Assembly: GCF_036663835.1 (NCBI RefSeq)
Contig: NZ_JAXOJT010000001.1
Span: 2,232,001 to 2,296,000, forward strand
Origin: Sphingomonas sp. LT1P40
GTDB lineage: Bacteria > Pseudomonadota > Alphaproteobacteria > Sphingomonadales > Sphingomonadaceae
Direction of reading: 5' to 3'
Length of the DNA stretch: 64,000 nucleotides
This document shows positions 11,396 through 19,669 of this stretch, in pieces. The notes beneath the pieces are model-generated. The model was not told the DNA's origin. It saw nothing but the letters and a program-made list of their open reading frames with translations, and ran no database searches. Made by a program: the position numbers and the translations under genes. Every line of letters starts with the position of its first letter. The stretch's first letter is position 1.

Positions 11396-12985
11396 CTATT
11401 CGACCCGCACGAAATCAAGGTGATGAAAGTCGTAGCTGAAGTCTGCCAGCGGCGAGAGCGCCTTCATCTTCACCCCCGTCACCTTGCCCGCCGCCACGGC
11501 GAAACTGACCACCGCATCCTCGCCCGCCCCCGGTGCGAACCGCGTGCGGAACGCATCCGGACCCCACGGCTCAAGCACACTCTTGAACGCCGCCGTCGGC
11601 ACGAACTCGATGTTCAGCTTGCCGCGCTTCACCGCGACGATGATGTCGCCATACCAGGCATCCCGGTATCGCCCGGCATAGGCCGTCAGCGCCAAACTCG
11701 GCCCGCCCTCCGGCGGCTTCGCCTCGCTCGCCGCCATCGCCGCCACATCGGCATCGCGCGCCAGCTTGGTCCGCGCGACCGTGCTGCCGACCCAGTCATA
11801 AGCCGGCGTCACCCCCAGCAGATGATCGAGCAGCGCGTTGCGGATGCCGCCCGACACCGCATCCTCGGTGTTGCTGAATACAGCGACGCCGATCCCGGCG
11901 GAGGGGATGAACGCGGTCTGCGTCACCTGTCCCGACAGCCCGCCCGAATGGCTGATAAGCCGCTTGCCCCGGAAATCCTGCACGATCCATCCCAGCGCAT
12001 AGCCCTGCATCACCGGGCGCGCCGGGTTCAGGTCAGTGCCGCCGTCGCTCGACGCCATGATCGTCTGCGGCTTCCACATTTCCGCCGCCGCTTCCTTGCT
12101 CCACAGCCTTTTGCCATCGGGCAGCGCGCCCAGCGCCAACTGCGCCTCCAGCCATTTGGCGATGTCGGTCACGCTGGCGTTGATCCCCGCCCCGGCATCG
12201 ACCAGCGCGCCCTCGTCCGGCTGGATCACCGTCATCGCCCCGCTCCCACGCACCGGCGGCCCCATCCGCCCGTGCCGCCCCGCGACGTTCTCGGTCCTGA
12301 GCAAGTCACGCGACGCCACCGCGTCCACCATCCCCAGCGGTTTCAACAACCGTGCAGCGATGAACTCGCGCCAAGACATCCCCGACAGCCGCTCGATCAG
12401 CACCCCCGCGACGATGTAGAGGATATTGTCGTAATCATAGCCCGACCGGAACCCGCGGACGGGTTTGAGCACCTGCAACGCCCGGATCACCTGTGCCGCA
12501 TCGGCGCTCGATTGCGGAAAGTACATCAGGTCCCCCGCCCCCAGCGGCAGGCCGGACCGGTGCACCAGCAGATCGCGCACAGTGAACATCCCCGTCACCG
12601 CCGGATCGGCCATCCTGAAATCGGGCAGATGCTTCGTCAGCACATCGTCCCAGTCCAGCTTCTTCTCCTCGACCAGCATCGCCAGCGCGGCGGCGGTGAA
12701 CGCCTTTGAATTGGACGCGATCCCGAACCGCGTATGCGCGTCCACGAGTGCGGCCCTGCCCAGCGTCCGCACGCCATAGCCCTTGAGGAATGGCGCAGCC
12801 CCCTTCCGCACGACGGCGATACCGACCCCCGGCGTCTCGAACGCCTTCATGAATTCCCCAACAATCCGGTCGATCGCGGCATCGGGCGACGCGGCATCCT
12901 GCGCCCAGACCGGCAGGCTGAATGCCGCCGCCCCGCCCAGTCCCAACGCCAGCGCGCGCCGCCGATCCACCGTAAACCCGCTCAT
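11396..12985 (-). CDS. Serine hydrolase, class C beta-lactamase family
   Basis: A 529-residue exported enzyme of the beta-lactamase/D-Ala-D-Ala-peptidase fold. The start carries RRRALALGLGGAAAF, a twin-arginine-like signal. The active site has Ser-x-x-Lys in ASNSKAFTAAAL, Tyr-x-Asn in YDYDNILY, and HSGG in place of the KTG box, as in many esterase-type relatives. The last ~110 residues form a small beta domain (DUF3471-like: YAGRYRDAWYGD). Probable roles are peptidase or esterase; true antibiotic hydrolysis is not implied. ATG 12985 follows GGAGG; the frame runs further upstream to 13135 but enters an intergenic repeat. Confidence 0.88.
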   Translation of the reverse strand: MSGFTVDRRRALALGLGGAAAFSLPVWAQDAASPDAAIDRIVGEFMKAFETPGVGIAVVRKGAAPFLKGYGVRTLGRAALVDAHTRFGIASNSKAFTAAALAMLVEEKKLDWDDVLTKHLPDFRMADPAVTGMFTVRDLLVHRSGLPLGAGDLMYFPQSSADAAQVIRALQVLKPVRGFRSGYDYDNILYIVAGVLIERLSGMSWREFIAARLLKPLGMVDAVASRDLLRTENVAGRHGRMGPPVRGSGAMTVIQPDEGALVDAGAGINASVTDIAKWLEAQLALGALPDGKRLWSKEAAAEMWKPQTIMASSDGGTDLNPARPVMQGYALGWIVQDFRGKRLISHSGGLSGQVTQTAFIPSAGIGVAVFSNTEDAVSGGIRNALLDHLLGVTPAYDWVGSTVARTKLARDADVAAMAASEAKPPEGGPSLALTAYAGRYRDAWYGDIIVAVKRGKLNIEFVPTAAFKSVLEPWGPDAFRTRFAPGAGEDAVVSFAVAAGKVTGVKMKALSPLADFSYDFHHLDFVRVE

Positions 12986-13042
12986 CGAAAACCTCCGCTT
13001 CAGCCGCAGCCTAACCTGCAAACGCCGATTGTCGAGGACGGG

Positions 13043-13184
13043 AGGATGGGTCTGAATTTCGTCCAGGTGGAGCCGAAACGTGGGATTTGCGAGCACCGGA
13101 GCGTAGCGTACTTCAGTATGTGAGCACCGGAGCACAGGAAATCGCGCGTTGCAGGCCCGCCTGGGCGGAATTCAGACCCATCCT
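13043..13184. repeat. Palindromic intergenic repeat element, 142 bp
   Basis: A 31-bp imperfect terminal inverted repeat, perfect over the outer 15 bases (13043-13057 against 13170-13184). It encloses two direct copies of a GAGCACCGGAGC motif at about 13090 and 13122, separated by ACTTCAGTAT. The right arm ends on the stop codon of the HNH gene. The structure looks like a small non-autonomous repeat; I recall similar GTGCTC-rich spacers in sphingomonad genomes, but copy number cannot be tested in this window. Confidence 0.6.
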
Positions 13185-13750
13185 CAGGCGAGCAGTTCGA
13201 TGTCCCAGTAAAGCCAATCCCGCCACGTCTCATGCAAATACCCCGGCGGAAAGCTCCGCCCATGGTCCTGCAGCTGCCAGTTGGTCGGCCGGATCGGCGC
13301 GACGTGCAGCGGCATCGCGGCCTGTTTCGGCGTGCGCCCACCCTTTTTCAGATTGCACGGCGCGCACGCGGTGGCGACATTCTCCCATGTCGTCCGCCCG
13401 CCCTGTGCACGCGGAATGACATGATCAAACGTCAAATCGCGCCCGGTACCGCAATATTGGCACTCGAACTTGTCGCGCAGGAACAGGTTGAACCGCGTGA
13501 ACGCCGGGAATTGCGACGGCCGCACATATTGCTTCAGCGCGATGACCGACGGCAGCTTGATCGCCGCGTTCGGGCTGCGCACCTCGCGCTCATAATGGCT
13601 GACGATGTCGACGCGATCCAGGAACACCGCCTTGATCGCGGTCTGCCACGGCCACACGCTCAACGGATAGTATGACAGCGGGGTGTAATCGGCGTTGAGC
13701 ACCAGCGCGGGGCACCCGTCAGGATGGCGGATCAGATCGGGATGGTACAT
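13184..13750 (-). CDS. HNH endonuclease
   Basis: A 188-residue HNH nuclease. The centre has the zinc-binding and catalytic layout CQYCG, then LTFDHVIPRAQGG, then NVATACAPCNLKKGG: two CxxC pairs bracketing the DH catalytic pair and the Asn. The N-terminal portion (PALVLNADYTPLSYYPLSVWPWQ) is typical of the stand-alone RRXRR-less HNH proteins common in alphaproteobacteria, usually chromosomal and of unknown role. ATG 13750 has GAGGGGG nearby. It is divergent from gluQ. Confidence 0.88.
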   Translation of the reverse strand: MYHPDLIRHPDGCPALVLNADYTPLSYYPLSVWPWQTAIKAVFLDRVDIVSHYEREVRSPNAAIKLPSVIALKQYVRPSQFPAFTRFNLFLRDKFECQYCGTGRDLTFDHVIPRAQGGRTTWENVATACAPCNLKKGGRTPKQAAMPLHVAPIRPTNWQLQDHGRSFPPGYLHETWRDWLYWDIELLA

Positions 13751-13813
13751 GGTCCCCCTCGTGCCCGTTGCAGCCAGTCCGCCTCTCGCCACGAAGCGTT
13801 ACGTCGTCATGAC

Positions 13814-13823
13814 ACCATATGGT
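13814..13823. promoter_or_regulatory. Palindrome in the HNH/gluQ divergent promoter region
   Basis: ACCATATGGT, a perfect 10-bp palindrome flanked by imperfect TCATGAC/ATGACTC arms, lies 27 bases before the gluQ start, in the only AT-rich patch of the 99-base divergent interval. It could be an operator or a shared -10 region. Confidence 0.3.
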
Positions 13824-13849
13824 ATGACTCGCGGTCAAGGCCCTACAAC

Positions 13850-14695
13850 ATGATCGTGACGCGTTTCGCGCCAAGTCCTACCGGACGGTTGCATCTGGGC
13901 CACGCTTTCTCCGCAATCCAGGCGCACGACTTCGCCCGCGCACGCGGCGGTCGCTTCCTGCTGCGGATCGAGGATATCGACGGCACCCGCAGCCGCCCCG
14001 AGCATGTCGAGACGATTCTGCGCGACCTCGAATGGCTCGGCCTGAACTGGGATGGCGACATCGTCTTCCAGTCCGACCGCCTCCCCCGCTACGAAGCCGC
14101 CCTCGAAACCCTGCGGTCCCGCAACCTCATTTACCCCTGCTTCTGCACCCGCGCCGACATCGCCGCCAGCACCAGCGCCCCCCATGGACCCGAGGGCGCA
14201 ATCTACCCCGGCACGTGCCGCGGGCTGCCAGCACCGGACCTGTCAAAGCCGCACTGCTGGCGGCTGGATATGAAGGCTGCTCTCGTTGCGACGGGGGATG
14301 CCCCGCTCACCTTCCACGACTCCCGCCACGGCCGCACCATCGCCCGGCCAGCCCTTCACAGCGACGTCGTCCTCGCGCGCAAGGACGCCCCCGCCTCGTA
14401 CCACCTCGCCGTCACGCTCGACGACGCCGCGCAGCACGTCACCGATATCGTGCGCGGCGAAGACCTGCTGCCCGCCACGCACGTCCACCGTCTGCTTCAG
14501 GCTTTGCTCGACCTGCCCACCCCCAGCTACCACCACCACGCCCTGCTCACCGGCCCGGACGGCCAACGCCTCGCCAAGCGCCACGACGCCCCCACCCTCG
14601 CCGCCCTGCGTGAAGGCGGGGCCGACGGCCGCGCCCTCGCCGACACGCTGCGCGACGGCAAACTGCCGGTTGGAATCCGCGCCGAAAATCCCTAA
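13850..14695 (+). CDS. gluQ: Glutamyl-Q tRNA(Asp) synthetase
   Basis: A 281-residue paralogue of the catalytic half of glutamyl-tRNA synthetase, lacking the anticodon-binding domain. It loads glutamate onto the queuosine base of tRNA-Asp. The start reads TRFAPSPTGRLHLGHAF, carrying the class I HLGH signature, followed by RIEDIDGTR. A zinc site is visible as CFCTRADI and, about 30 residues later, YPGTCRG. The KMSKS equivalent is LAKRHDAP. ATG 13850 begins three residues before the conserved RFAPSPTG; a longer in-frame start at 13724 would run over the HNH gene start. Confidence 0.93.
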   Translation: MIVTRFAPSPTGRLHLGHAFSAIQAHDFARARGGRFLLRIEDIDGTRSRPEHVETILRDLEWLGLNWDGDIVFQSDRLPRYEAALETLRSRNLIYPCFCTRADIAASTSAPHGPEGAIYPGTCRGLPAPDLSKPHCWRLDMKAALVATGDAPLTFHDSRHGRTIARPALHSDVVLARKDAPASYHLAVTLDDAAQHVTDIVRGEDLLPATHVHRLLQALLDLPTPSYHHHALLTGPDGQRLAKRHDAPTLAALREGGADGRALADTLRDGKLPVGIRAENP

Positions 14696-14738
14696 ATACC
14701 GCGCACGGGAACCCATCGAACCCTATCAGGAAACGCCC

Positions 14739-14969
14739 ATGAAAATCTTCCTCATCCTCCTGCTGATCGCCGCCATGATCGCAACCGTCGTCGCGCTCGT
14801 CCGCGGCATCGTGTCCTTCCTGAAAGTGACCGAGGAAGACCTGAAAAACGGCACCGGCCCCAGCCAGGCCGCGCTCAAATCGAACAAGATGATGCAGCAG
14901 CGCATCCTGTTCCAGGGCGTCGCCATCGCCATCGTCGCGCTCCTGTTGCTGATGGCGAGCAGCAGCTAA
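14739..14969 (+). CDS. HIG1-type twin-transmembrane protein
   Basis: A 76-residue protein with two membrane helices (IFLILLLIAAMIATVVALVRGI and ILFQGVAIAIVALLLLMAS) joined by a polar linker containing KSNKMMQQRILFQG. That linker is the hypoxia-induced-protein (HIG1) signature found in alphaproteobacteria, where relatives associate with respiratory oxidases. ATG 14739 is preceded by AGGAAA. The following adenosyltransferase gene starts five bases after its stop. Confidence 0.8.
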   Translation: MKIFLILLLIAAMIATVVALVRGIVSFLKVTEEDLKNGTGPSQAALKSNKMMQQRILFQGVAIAIVALLLLMASSS

Positions 14970-14974
14970 CGCCG

Positions 14975-15544
14975 TTGGTAAAACTAACCAAAATCTACAC
15001 CCGCACCGGCGACGACGGCACCACCGGGCTGGTCGACGGTTCGCGCTTGCCCAAATCCGACCCCCGCATGGCCGCGATCGGCGATGTCGATGAGGCCAAC
15101 AGCGCAATCGGCGTCGCCATTGCCGCGCTGGGCGGCGCGCACCCCGCCGACCTGCTGGAGTCGATCCAGAACGACCTGTTCGATCTCGGTGCCGATCTCG
15201 CCACCCCCGGCGAGGACTTCACCCCCGGCGAAATGACCCTGCGCATCGTCGCGCCCCAAGTCACCCGCCTCGAAACCGCGATCGACGCCGCCAACGAGTC
15301 GCTCACACCCTTACGCAGCTTCATCCTCCCCGGCGGCACCCCCGCCGCCGCCGCACTCCACCTCGCCCGCGCGATCGTCCGCCGCGCCGAACGCAGCGCT
15401 GTCGCCGCGGCCAGCCAGGTTTCGCTAAACCCGCTGGCACTTCAATATCTTAACCGCTTGTCGGACTTGCTCTTCGTTCTTTGCCGCAGCGTGAACCTTT
15501 CGGCGGGCGGAGACGTTTTATGGAAACCAGGAGCCAATCGCTGA
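14975..15544 (+). CDS. Cob(I)alamin adenosyltransferase, PduO type
   Basis: A 189-residue enzyme that transfers adenosyl from ATP to cob(I)alamin to make adenosylcobalamin. The PduO-family start is clear (TKIYTRTGDDGTTGLVDGSR), as are GDVDEANSAIG, the ATP/cobalamin helix ARAIVRRAERSAV and the C-terminal LQYLNRLSDLLFVLCR. The start appears to be TTG 14975, five codons before the conserved Thr-Lys-Ile-Tyr, with only a poor ribosome-binding site, so translation may depend on reinitiation from the adjacent HIG1-type gene. Confidence 0.92.
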   Translation: MVKLTKIYTRTGDDGTTGLVDGSRLPKSDPRMAAIGDVDEANSAIGVAIAALGGAHPADLLESIQNDLFDLGADLATPGEDFTPGEMTLRIVAPQVTRLETAIDAANESLTPLRSFILPGGTPAAAALHLARAIVRRAERSAVAAASQVSLNPLALQYLNRLSDLLFVLCRSVNLSAGGDVLWKPGANR

Positions 15545-15588
15545 CGTAACGACTTGTCGTCCGTCGCATTCTGGTCTAGGAGAACAGA

Positions 15589-16881
15589 ATGCGAACGAAG
15601 GCGATGCCCGCCGCGTGTAGCTCAACGCTTGAAGCGCGGTTCCACCGGGTCCGCGACCTGTCCGTGCAACTCGCCGCGCCCCTGTCCGACGCCGACGCCA
15701 CGGCCCAGTCGATGGGCGACGCCTCGCCCGCAAAATGGCATTTGGCGCACACGACATGGTTCTTCGAGACCTTCATTCTGCGCGATCACGTTCCCGGCTA
15801 TGTGCTCCACGACGAACGCTTCCCGTTCCTGTTCAACAGCTATTACGAGGCCGAGGGTCAGCGCCACGCGCGCGGACGTCGCGGCATGCTCACCCGCCCC
15901 TCGCTCGACGAAGTGCTGGCTTATCGCGCCACCGTCGATGCCGCGCTGATCGTCACGCTCCCCGATTTCCCCGACGTCGCCCGCGCGCTGGTCGAACTCG
16001 GCTGCCAGCATGAGGAGCAGCATCAGGAGCTGCTGCTCACCGATATCCTGCACCTAATGTCGTACAACCCGCTCGAACCCGCACTCTTCCCCGCAGCCCC
16101 CAAAATCCCCGTTGGCGTCCCCGACCCGGTCGGCTGGATCACGGGCAAGACGGGCGCGCATGAAAATGGTGTAAATCCGTCAAGTGTGTCAAAAAACGAA
16201 ACGCCACCGTTCAGCAACTTCGCTTTCGATTGCGAGACTCCTCGCCATGCGACCTTGCTTCATCCCCACGCCATCGCCGACCGCACCGTTACCAATGGCG
16301 AATGGATTCAGTTTATCGAGGACGGCGGCTATGCCGACCCGCGCCACTGGCTGTCAGACGGCTGGACGTGGGTAAAGGCGCAGGCGATCGATGCTCCGCT
16401 CTATTGGGAACAGCGCGACGGCATGTGGACCCGCTTCGGCCTGGACGGTCGCCGCGCAATCGACCCCGCCGCCCCGGTCACTCATGTCAGTTTTTATGAA
16501 GCCGACGCCTATGCCAGCTGGGCCGGTGCGCGCCTGCCGACCGAGGCCGAATGGGAATCCGCCGCATCCGCGCACGATCCGCTGTCGGGTAATCAGCTCG
16601 ACGCTGCCGGCCCGGTTGAACCGCGTCCCTCGACCTCCGGCCCGGCGTTCTTTGGCGATGTGTGGGAATGGACCGGCAGCGCCTATCGCCCCTATCCCGG
16701 CTTCCGCACCGCCGAGGGCGCGGTCGGCGAGTATAATGGCAAGTTCATGAGCGGTCAGTTTGTCCTGCGCGGCGGCAGCTGCGCCACGCCGCGCGGCCAT
16801 GTCCGCCCCAGCTACCGCAACTTCTTCTACCCCCATCAACGCTGGCAATTCACCGGCGTCCGGCTGGCGAAAGACCTCTGA
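15589..16881 (+). CDS. egtB: Ergothioneine biosynthesis protein EgtB
   Basis: A 430-residue non-haem iron sulfoxide synthase that joins a thiol donor and oxygen to hercynine. The N-terminal DinB-like bundle holds the iron-binding histidines: HLAHTTWFFET near residue 50 and HEEQHQE about 90 residues later. The C-terminal FGE-sulfatase domain shows WVKAQAIDAPLYW, RLPTEAEWE, GDVWEWTGSAY and the closing FVLRGGSCATPRGH. ATG 15589 is placed behind AGGAGA. The egtD start follows its stop by one base, forming an egtB-egtD operon; no egtA/egtC gene is present, so the sulfur donor could be cysteine, as in EgtB routes without EgtA. Confidence 0.94.
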   Translation: MRTKAMPAACSSTLEARFHRVRDLSVQLAAPLSDADATAQSMGDASPAKWHLAHTTWFFETFILRDHVPGYVLHDERFPFLFNSYYEAEGQRHARGRRGMLTRPSLDEVLAYRATVDAALIVTLPDFPDVARALVELGCQHEEQHQELLLTDILHLMSYNPLEPALFPAAPKIPVGVPDPVGWITGKTGAHENGVNPSSVSKNETPPFSNFAFDCETPRHATLLHPHAIADRTVTNGEWIQFIEDGGYADPRHWLSDGWTWVKAQAIDAPLYWEQRDGMWTRFGLDGRRAIDPAAPVTHVSFYEADAYASWAGARLPTEAEWESAASAHDPLSGNQLDAAGPVEPRPSTSGPAFFGDVWEWTGSAYRPYPGFRTAEGAVGEYNGKFMSGQFVLRGGSCATPRGHVRPSYRNFFYPHQRWQFTGVRLAKDL

Positions 16882-16882
16882 G

Positions 16883-17860
16883 ATGCTGAAACAGGAGATC
16901 GAAGACGGCCAGCGCAGCCTCGCCGATCCGGCCTTCCGCGCCGATGTGCTGAACGGCCTGAGCGCGCGTCCGCGCGCCGTTCCCGCGCGCTGGTTTTACG
17001 ACCGGCGCGGGTCGGAGCTGTTCGAAGCGATCACGGCGTTGGCCGAATATTACCCGACCCGCACTGAAACCGCGCTGCTGGAAACCGTCTGCCCCGAAGT
17101 CGCAACCACCTTCGGCACCGGCGGCGCAGTGGTCGAGTTCGGCTCCGGTTCCTCGGTCAAGACGCCAATCCTGCTGCGCGCCGTCCGCCCCGCCGCCTAT
17201 GTCCCGATCGATATCTCCGGCGATTTCCTGCGCGATTCCTCACGTACCCTCGCCGCCGCTTTCCCCGATATCGCGATACAGCCGGTCGAGGGCGATTTCC
17301 TCAAACCCCTGAACCTGCCGCGCGGCATTGGCGGCCTTCCCCGGCTCGGCTTTTTCCCCGGCTCGACCATCGGCAACATGGCCCCGGTCGCGGCAATCGA
17401 CATGCTACGCGCGATGCGTGACTCGCTCGGCGAAGGTGCATCGCTGCTGATCGGCATCGACCGCATCAAATCGCCCGATATCCTGGTCCCCGCCTATGAC
17501 GACGCACACGGTGTCACCGCCGCATTCAACCTCAACTTGCTCGCCCGGATCAACCGCGAGCTGAACGGCGACATTCCCCTCGACGCATTCCGCCATATCG
17601 CCCGCTGGAACGACGACCTCGCCCGCATTGAGATGCATCTGGAGGCCATGCGCGACGTGGATTTCGAGGTCGATGGCCGCCCGTTTGCGATAACCGCTGG
17701 CGAAACCATCCACACCGAAAACAGCCACAAATACGGTCCGCGCGACGCCCGCCTGCTGCTTGCAGCCGGTGGCTGGACCGTCACCGATGAATGGACCGAT
17801 CCGGACGACATGTTCGCCCTTTACCTCGCAAAGGCCGAAGCTCCCGCCACCGCGCCCTAA
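16883..17860 (+). CDS. egtD: L-histidine N(alpha)-methyltransferase EgtD
   Basis: A 325-residue SAM-dependent enzyme that trimethylates histidine to hercynine, the first step of ergothioneine synthesis. Family landmarks are RWFYDRRGSELFEAIT, EYYPTRTETALL, the SAM loop VVEFGSGSSVKTPILL, YVPIDISGDFL, and FFPGSTIGNM. The C-terminal histidine-binding part has IHTENSHKYG. It starts at ATG 16883, one base after the egtB stop. The remaining ergothioneine step, C-S lyase EgtE, is not in this window. Confidence 0.95.
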   Translation: MLKQEIEDGQRSLADPAFRADVLNGLSARPRAVPARWFYDRRGSELFEAITALAEYYPTRTETALLETVCPEVATTFGTGGAVVEFGSGSSVKTPILLRAVRPAAYVPIDISGDFLRDSSRTLAAAFPDIAIQPVEGDFLKPLNLPRGIGGLPRLGFFPGSTIGNMAPVAAIDMLRAMRDSLGEGASLLIGIDRIKSPDILVPAYDDAHGVTAAFNLNLLARINRELNGDIPLDAFRHIARWNDDLARIEMHLEAMRDVDFEVDGRPFAITAGETIHTENSHKYGPRDARLLLAAGGWTVTDEWTDPDDMFALYLAKAEAPATAP

Positions 17861-17948
17861 CCTCTTGCAATGTTGGATTTCGCCTGAGAGAATCCGGCCC
17901 GCTCTTTCTCATCGCCAGCCTCTTCACTCTCACGCGATAGCAGTGTGA

Positions 17949-18347
17949 CTATTGTGACTTTTCGCTGCGAACAACTCGTCGGGGAAAGCGCGCAACCTCA
18001 CCGAACTGGTCCGCGATCTCGCAACCGATCACCTCCCGGTCGCCGCTGACCACCCAGACATGCGCCTCGACGCCCTTGTCCGCGCTCTGCCGCACGCCAT
18101 AGCACAGCGTCGATGCGATCCGCCGCCGCCGCAGCATCCAGTGTACCGCCAGTCCCTTTTGAAAGCACACCGTCCGCCACGGCACCCGGCGTGCCGCCGC
18201 TTCCACGGCCCAGCCCATCCGCACCAGTTCTGCCTGCTCGCCCGCCCGCGTCGTGCCGTCACCGCCCGCCATCGCCGCCACGCGCCGGAACCGCAGCACG
18301 CCAATCGCCAGCGAAGCCGCCGCCAGCGTCGCCGCCGCCTCCGCCAC
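17949..18347 (-). CDS. Lasso-peptide-type B2 leader peptidase (transglutaminase-like)
   Basis: A 132-residue protein of the B2 family that cuts leader peptides in lasso-peptide pathways. The core reads VPWRTVCFQKGLAVHWMLRR, then AHVWVV and SGDREVIG, placing a Cys-His-Asp triad at residues 61, 96 and 103. It begins with a hydrophobic helix. The only usable start is GTG 18347, ten sense codons after the stop of the PqqD-like gene and in the same frame as it, so one TGA separates the two. No lasso cyclase (asparagine-synthetase-like) or precursor gene is nearby. It is last in the 5-oxoproline operon. Whether it is active is unknown, but the catalytic residues are intact. Confidence 0.82.
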   Translation of the reverse strand: MAEAAATLAAASLAIGVLRFRRVAAMAGGDGTTRAGEQAELVRMGWAVEAAARRVPWRTVCFQKGLAVHWMLRRRRIASTLCYGVRQSADKGVEAHVWVVSGDREVIGCEIADQFGEVARFPRRVVRSEKSQ

Positions 18348-18377
18348 GATCAGGAAATCGCCAGCCGATCGGATCGC

Positions 18378-18668
18378 TCAGCCCTCCCGGACCAGCTCGA
18401 CCAGTCCCTCGCGCTCGAGCTCTTCGAGCACCTCGGTCACATCCGCCGCACAGGTTTCGGCATCGACCTCATATTCCGCCGTCAGCACCGCGCAGATCTC
18501 GTCCAGCGTCTGCGGTGCCTCGATCAACGCCCATATCCGCGTCGCCGGGCCATTGAAACCATAGGCGGTACCATTGTCGATATGCAGGCCAACCAGCTCA
18601 CCATCGACCTCGGCCTCGAGCAAACCAGCCTGGCGGGAAATGCGGGTTATGGGTCGGGAATCGGTCAT
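18378..18668 (-). CDS. PqqD-like RiPP recognition element protein
   Basis: A 96-residue PqqD-family protein, the kind that binds leader peptides (RRE). The order beta strands then three helices is visible: LEAEVDGELVGLHIDNGTAY, FNGPATRIWALIE, TLDEICAVLTAEYEVD and DVTEVLEELEREGLVEL. Its ATG overlaps the DUF2891 stop (ATGA), so it is translated with the 5-oxoproline operon. In lasso pathways this protein (B1) delivers the precursor to the B2 protease, which is encoded next in the same frame. No precursor candidate is visible. Confidence 0.87.
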   Translation of the reverse strand: MTDSRPITRISRQAGLLEAEVDGELVGLHIDNGTAYGFNGPATRIWALIEAPQTLDEICAVLTAEYEVDAETCAADVTEVLEELEREGLVELVREG

Positions 18669-19669
18669 GTCCCCTCCCTATCGCCCGCCTCCAGCGCAAG
18701 CAACGCGAACGACGCCAGCCAGTGGCTGCCCATATAATGATCGTCGAGATGCGGCAGGCTGGCCGCCAGATGCGCCGCCGCGGTCGCCTCCAGCAAATCG
18801 GTCAACGGCCCCGGTGCCAGCGCCGCCGCAATCCCTCGCCAGCACCACGCCCGGCTCAAATTCAGCCCATCAAGATGCGCGATCTTCCCGTCGCTCCGGT
18901 CGGACACATAAGCGGGTTCAAACAGCGTCACAGGTCGCCCCGCCGCCGCTTCCGGCAGAAACCCGGCAAACCAGTCGGCAAACTCAGCCCGCCCCAACAC
19001 CCGGCTCATCAACAACGCTTCGCTCAGCGCCGACGACAAGAATTCGTCCCCACCCGGCTCCCACGCCTGACATCCCCGGTCAGCCCCGAACCAGCTTACC
19101 GCCCGCGCCTCGATCAAGCCGACAAGCTCGGCATCTCGATGCTCGGCCCATTCCAGCGCCATCGTCAGCGCAAAGCTGGTATTGAAATGCGTTCCCACCC
19201 GGATCGGATAGGTCAGCTTCGGCAAGTAGGCCTTAAACCGCTGGGCAAACGCCAGCGCCAGCGGCTCCAGCGCCGCCGCCCATGGCCCGTCATGCCGCGC
19301 CAGCTCGCCATGCAGCGCCAGCAACCAGCCCCAGCCATAGGGCCGCTCGAACGTCGCGGAATAGGGCCGGTCGAGATAGGCCCGCTCCCCCGCCACCTTG
19401 TCCGGCACCAGCATCTCGTCAGCCCGCGCCCGGATCGCAGTCGCCTCGGGCAATTCCGGAAACAGCCGCGCAATCCGCATCACCTGCCACCAGCCATGGA
19501 CACAGCTATGCCAGTCGAAACTGCCGTGAAAGATCGGATGAAACTCGATCGGCGGGCGCGCATCCCCCGGCCCGGCCAGCACATGATCCATCTTGTACGG
19601 ATATTGCTGCCCCAGATGCGACAATGTCAGCCGCGCGAACCGTCCCGCCGTCTCCGCATCCAGCCGCAT
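18665..19669 (-). CDS. DUF2891 family protein
   Basis: A 334-residue protein rich in Trp, His and aromatic motifs: HPIFHGSFDWHSCVHGWWQ near residue 50, RPYGWGWLLALHGEL, and the final DDHYMGSHWLASFALLAL. The repeated helical pattern resembles an alpha/alpha toroid, as in enzymes acting on sugars or peptides, but no reaction is known for the family. Its ATG shares a base with the DUF979 stop (TGATG). Its place between transporter genes and the RRE gene links it to 5-oxoproline or related metabolism by context only. Confidence 0.85.
   Translation of the reverse strand: MRLDAETAGRFARLTLSHLGQQYPYKMDHVLAGPGDARPPIEFHPIFHGSFDWHSCVHGWWQVMRIARLFPELPEATAIRARADEMLVPDKVAGERAYLDRPYSATFERPYGWGWLLALHGELARHDGPWAAALEPLALAFAQRFKAYLPKLTYPIRVGTHFNTSFALTMALEWAEHRDAELVGLIEARAVSWFGADRGCQAWEPGGDEFLSSALSEALLMSRVLGRAEFADWFAGFLPEAAAGRPVTLFEPAYVSDRSDGKIAHLDGLNLSRAWCWRGIAAALAPGPLTDLLEATAAAHLAASLPHLDDHYMGSHWLASFALLALEAGDREGT

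Noticed and set aside
11396..12985. True class C beta-lactamase
   Set aside because: The KTG box is HSGG and a C-terminal beta domain is present, features of esterase/peptidase-type relatives.
13043..13184. Possible insertion sequence at the palindromic element
   Set aside because: Too short for a transposase and no target duplication was seen.
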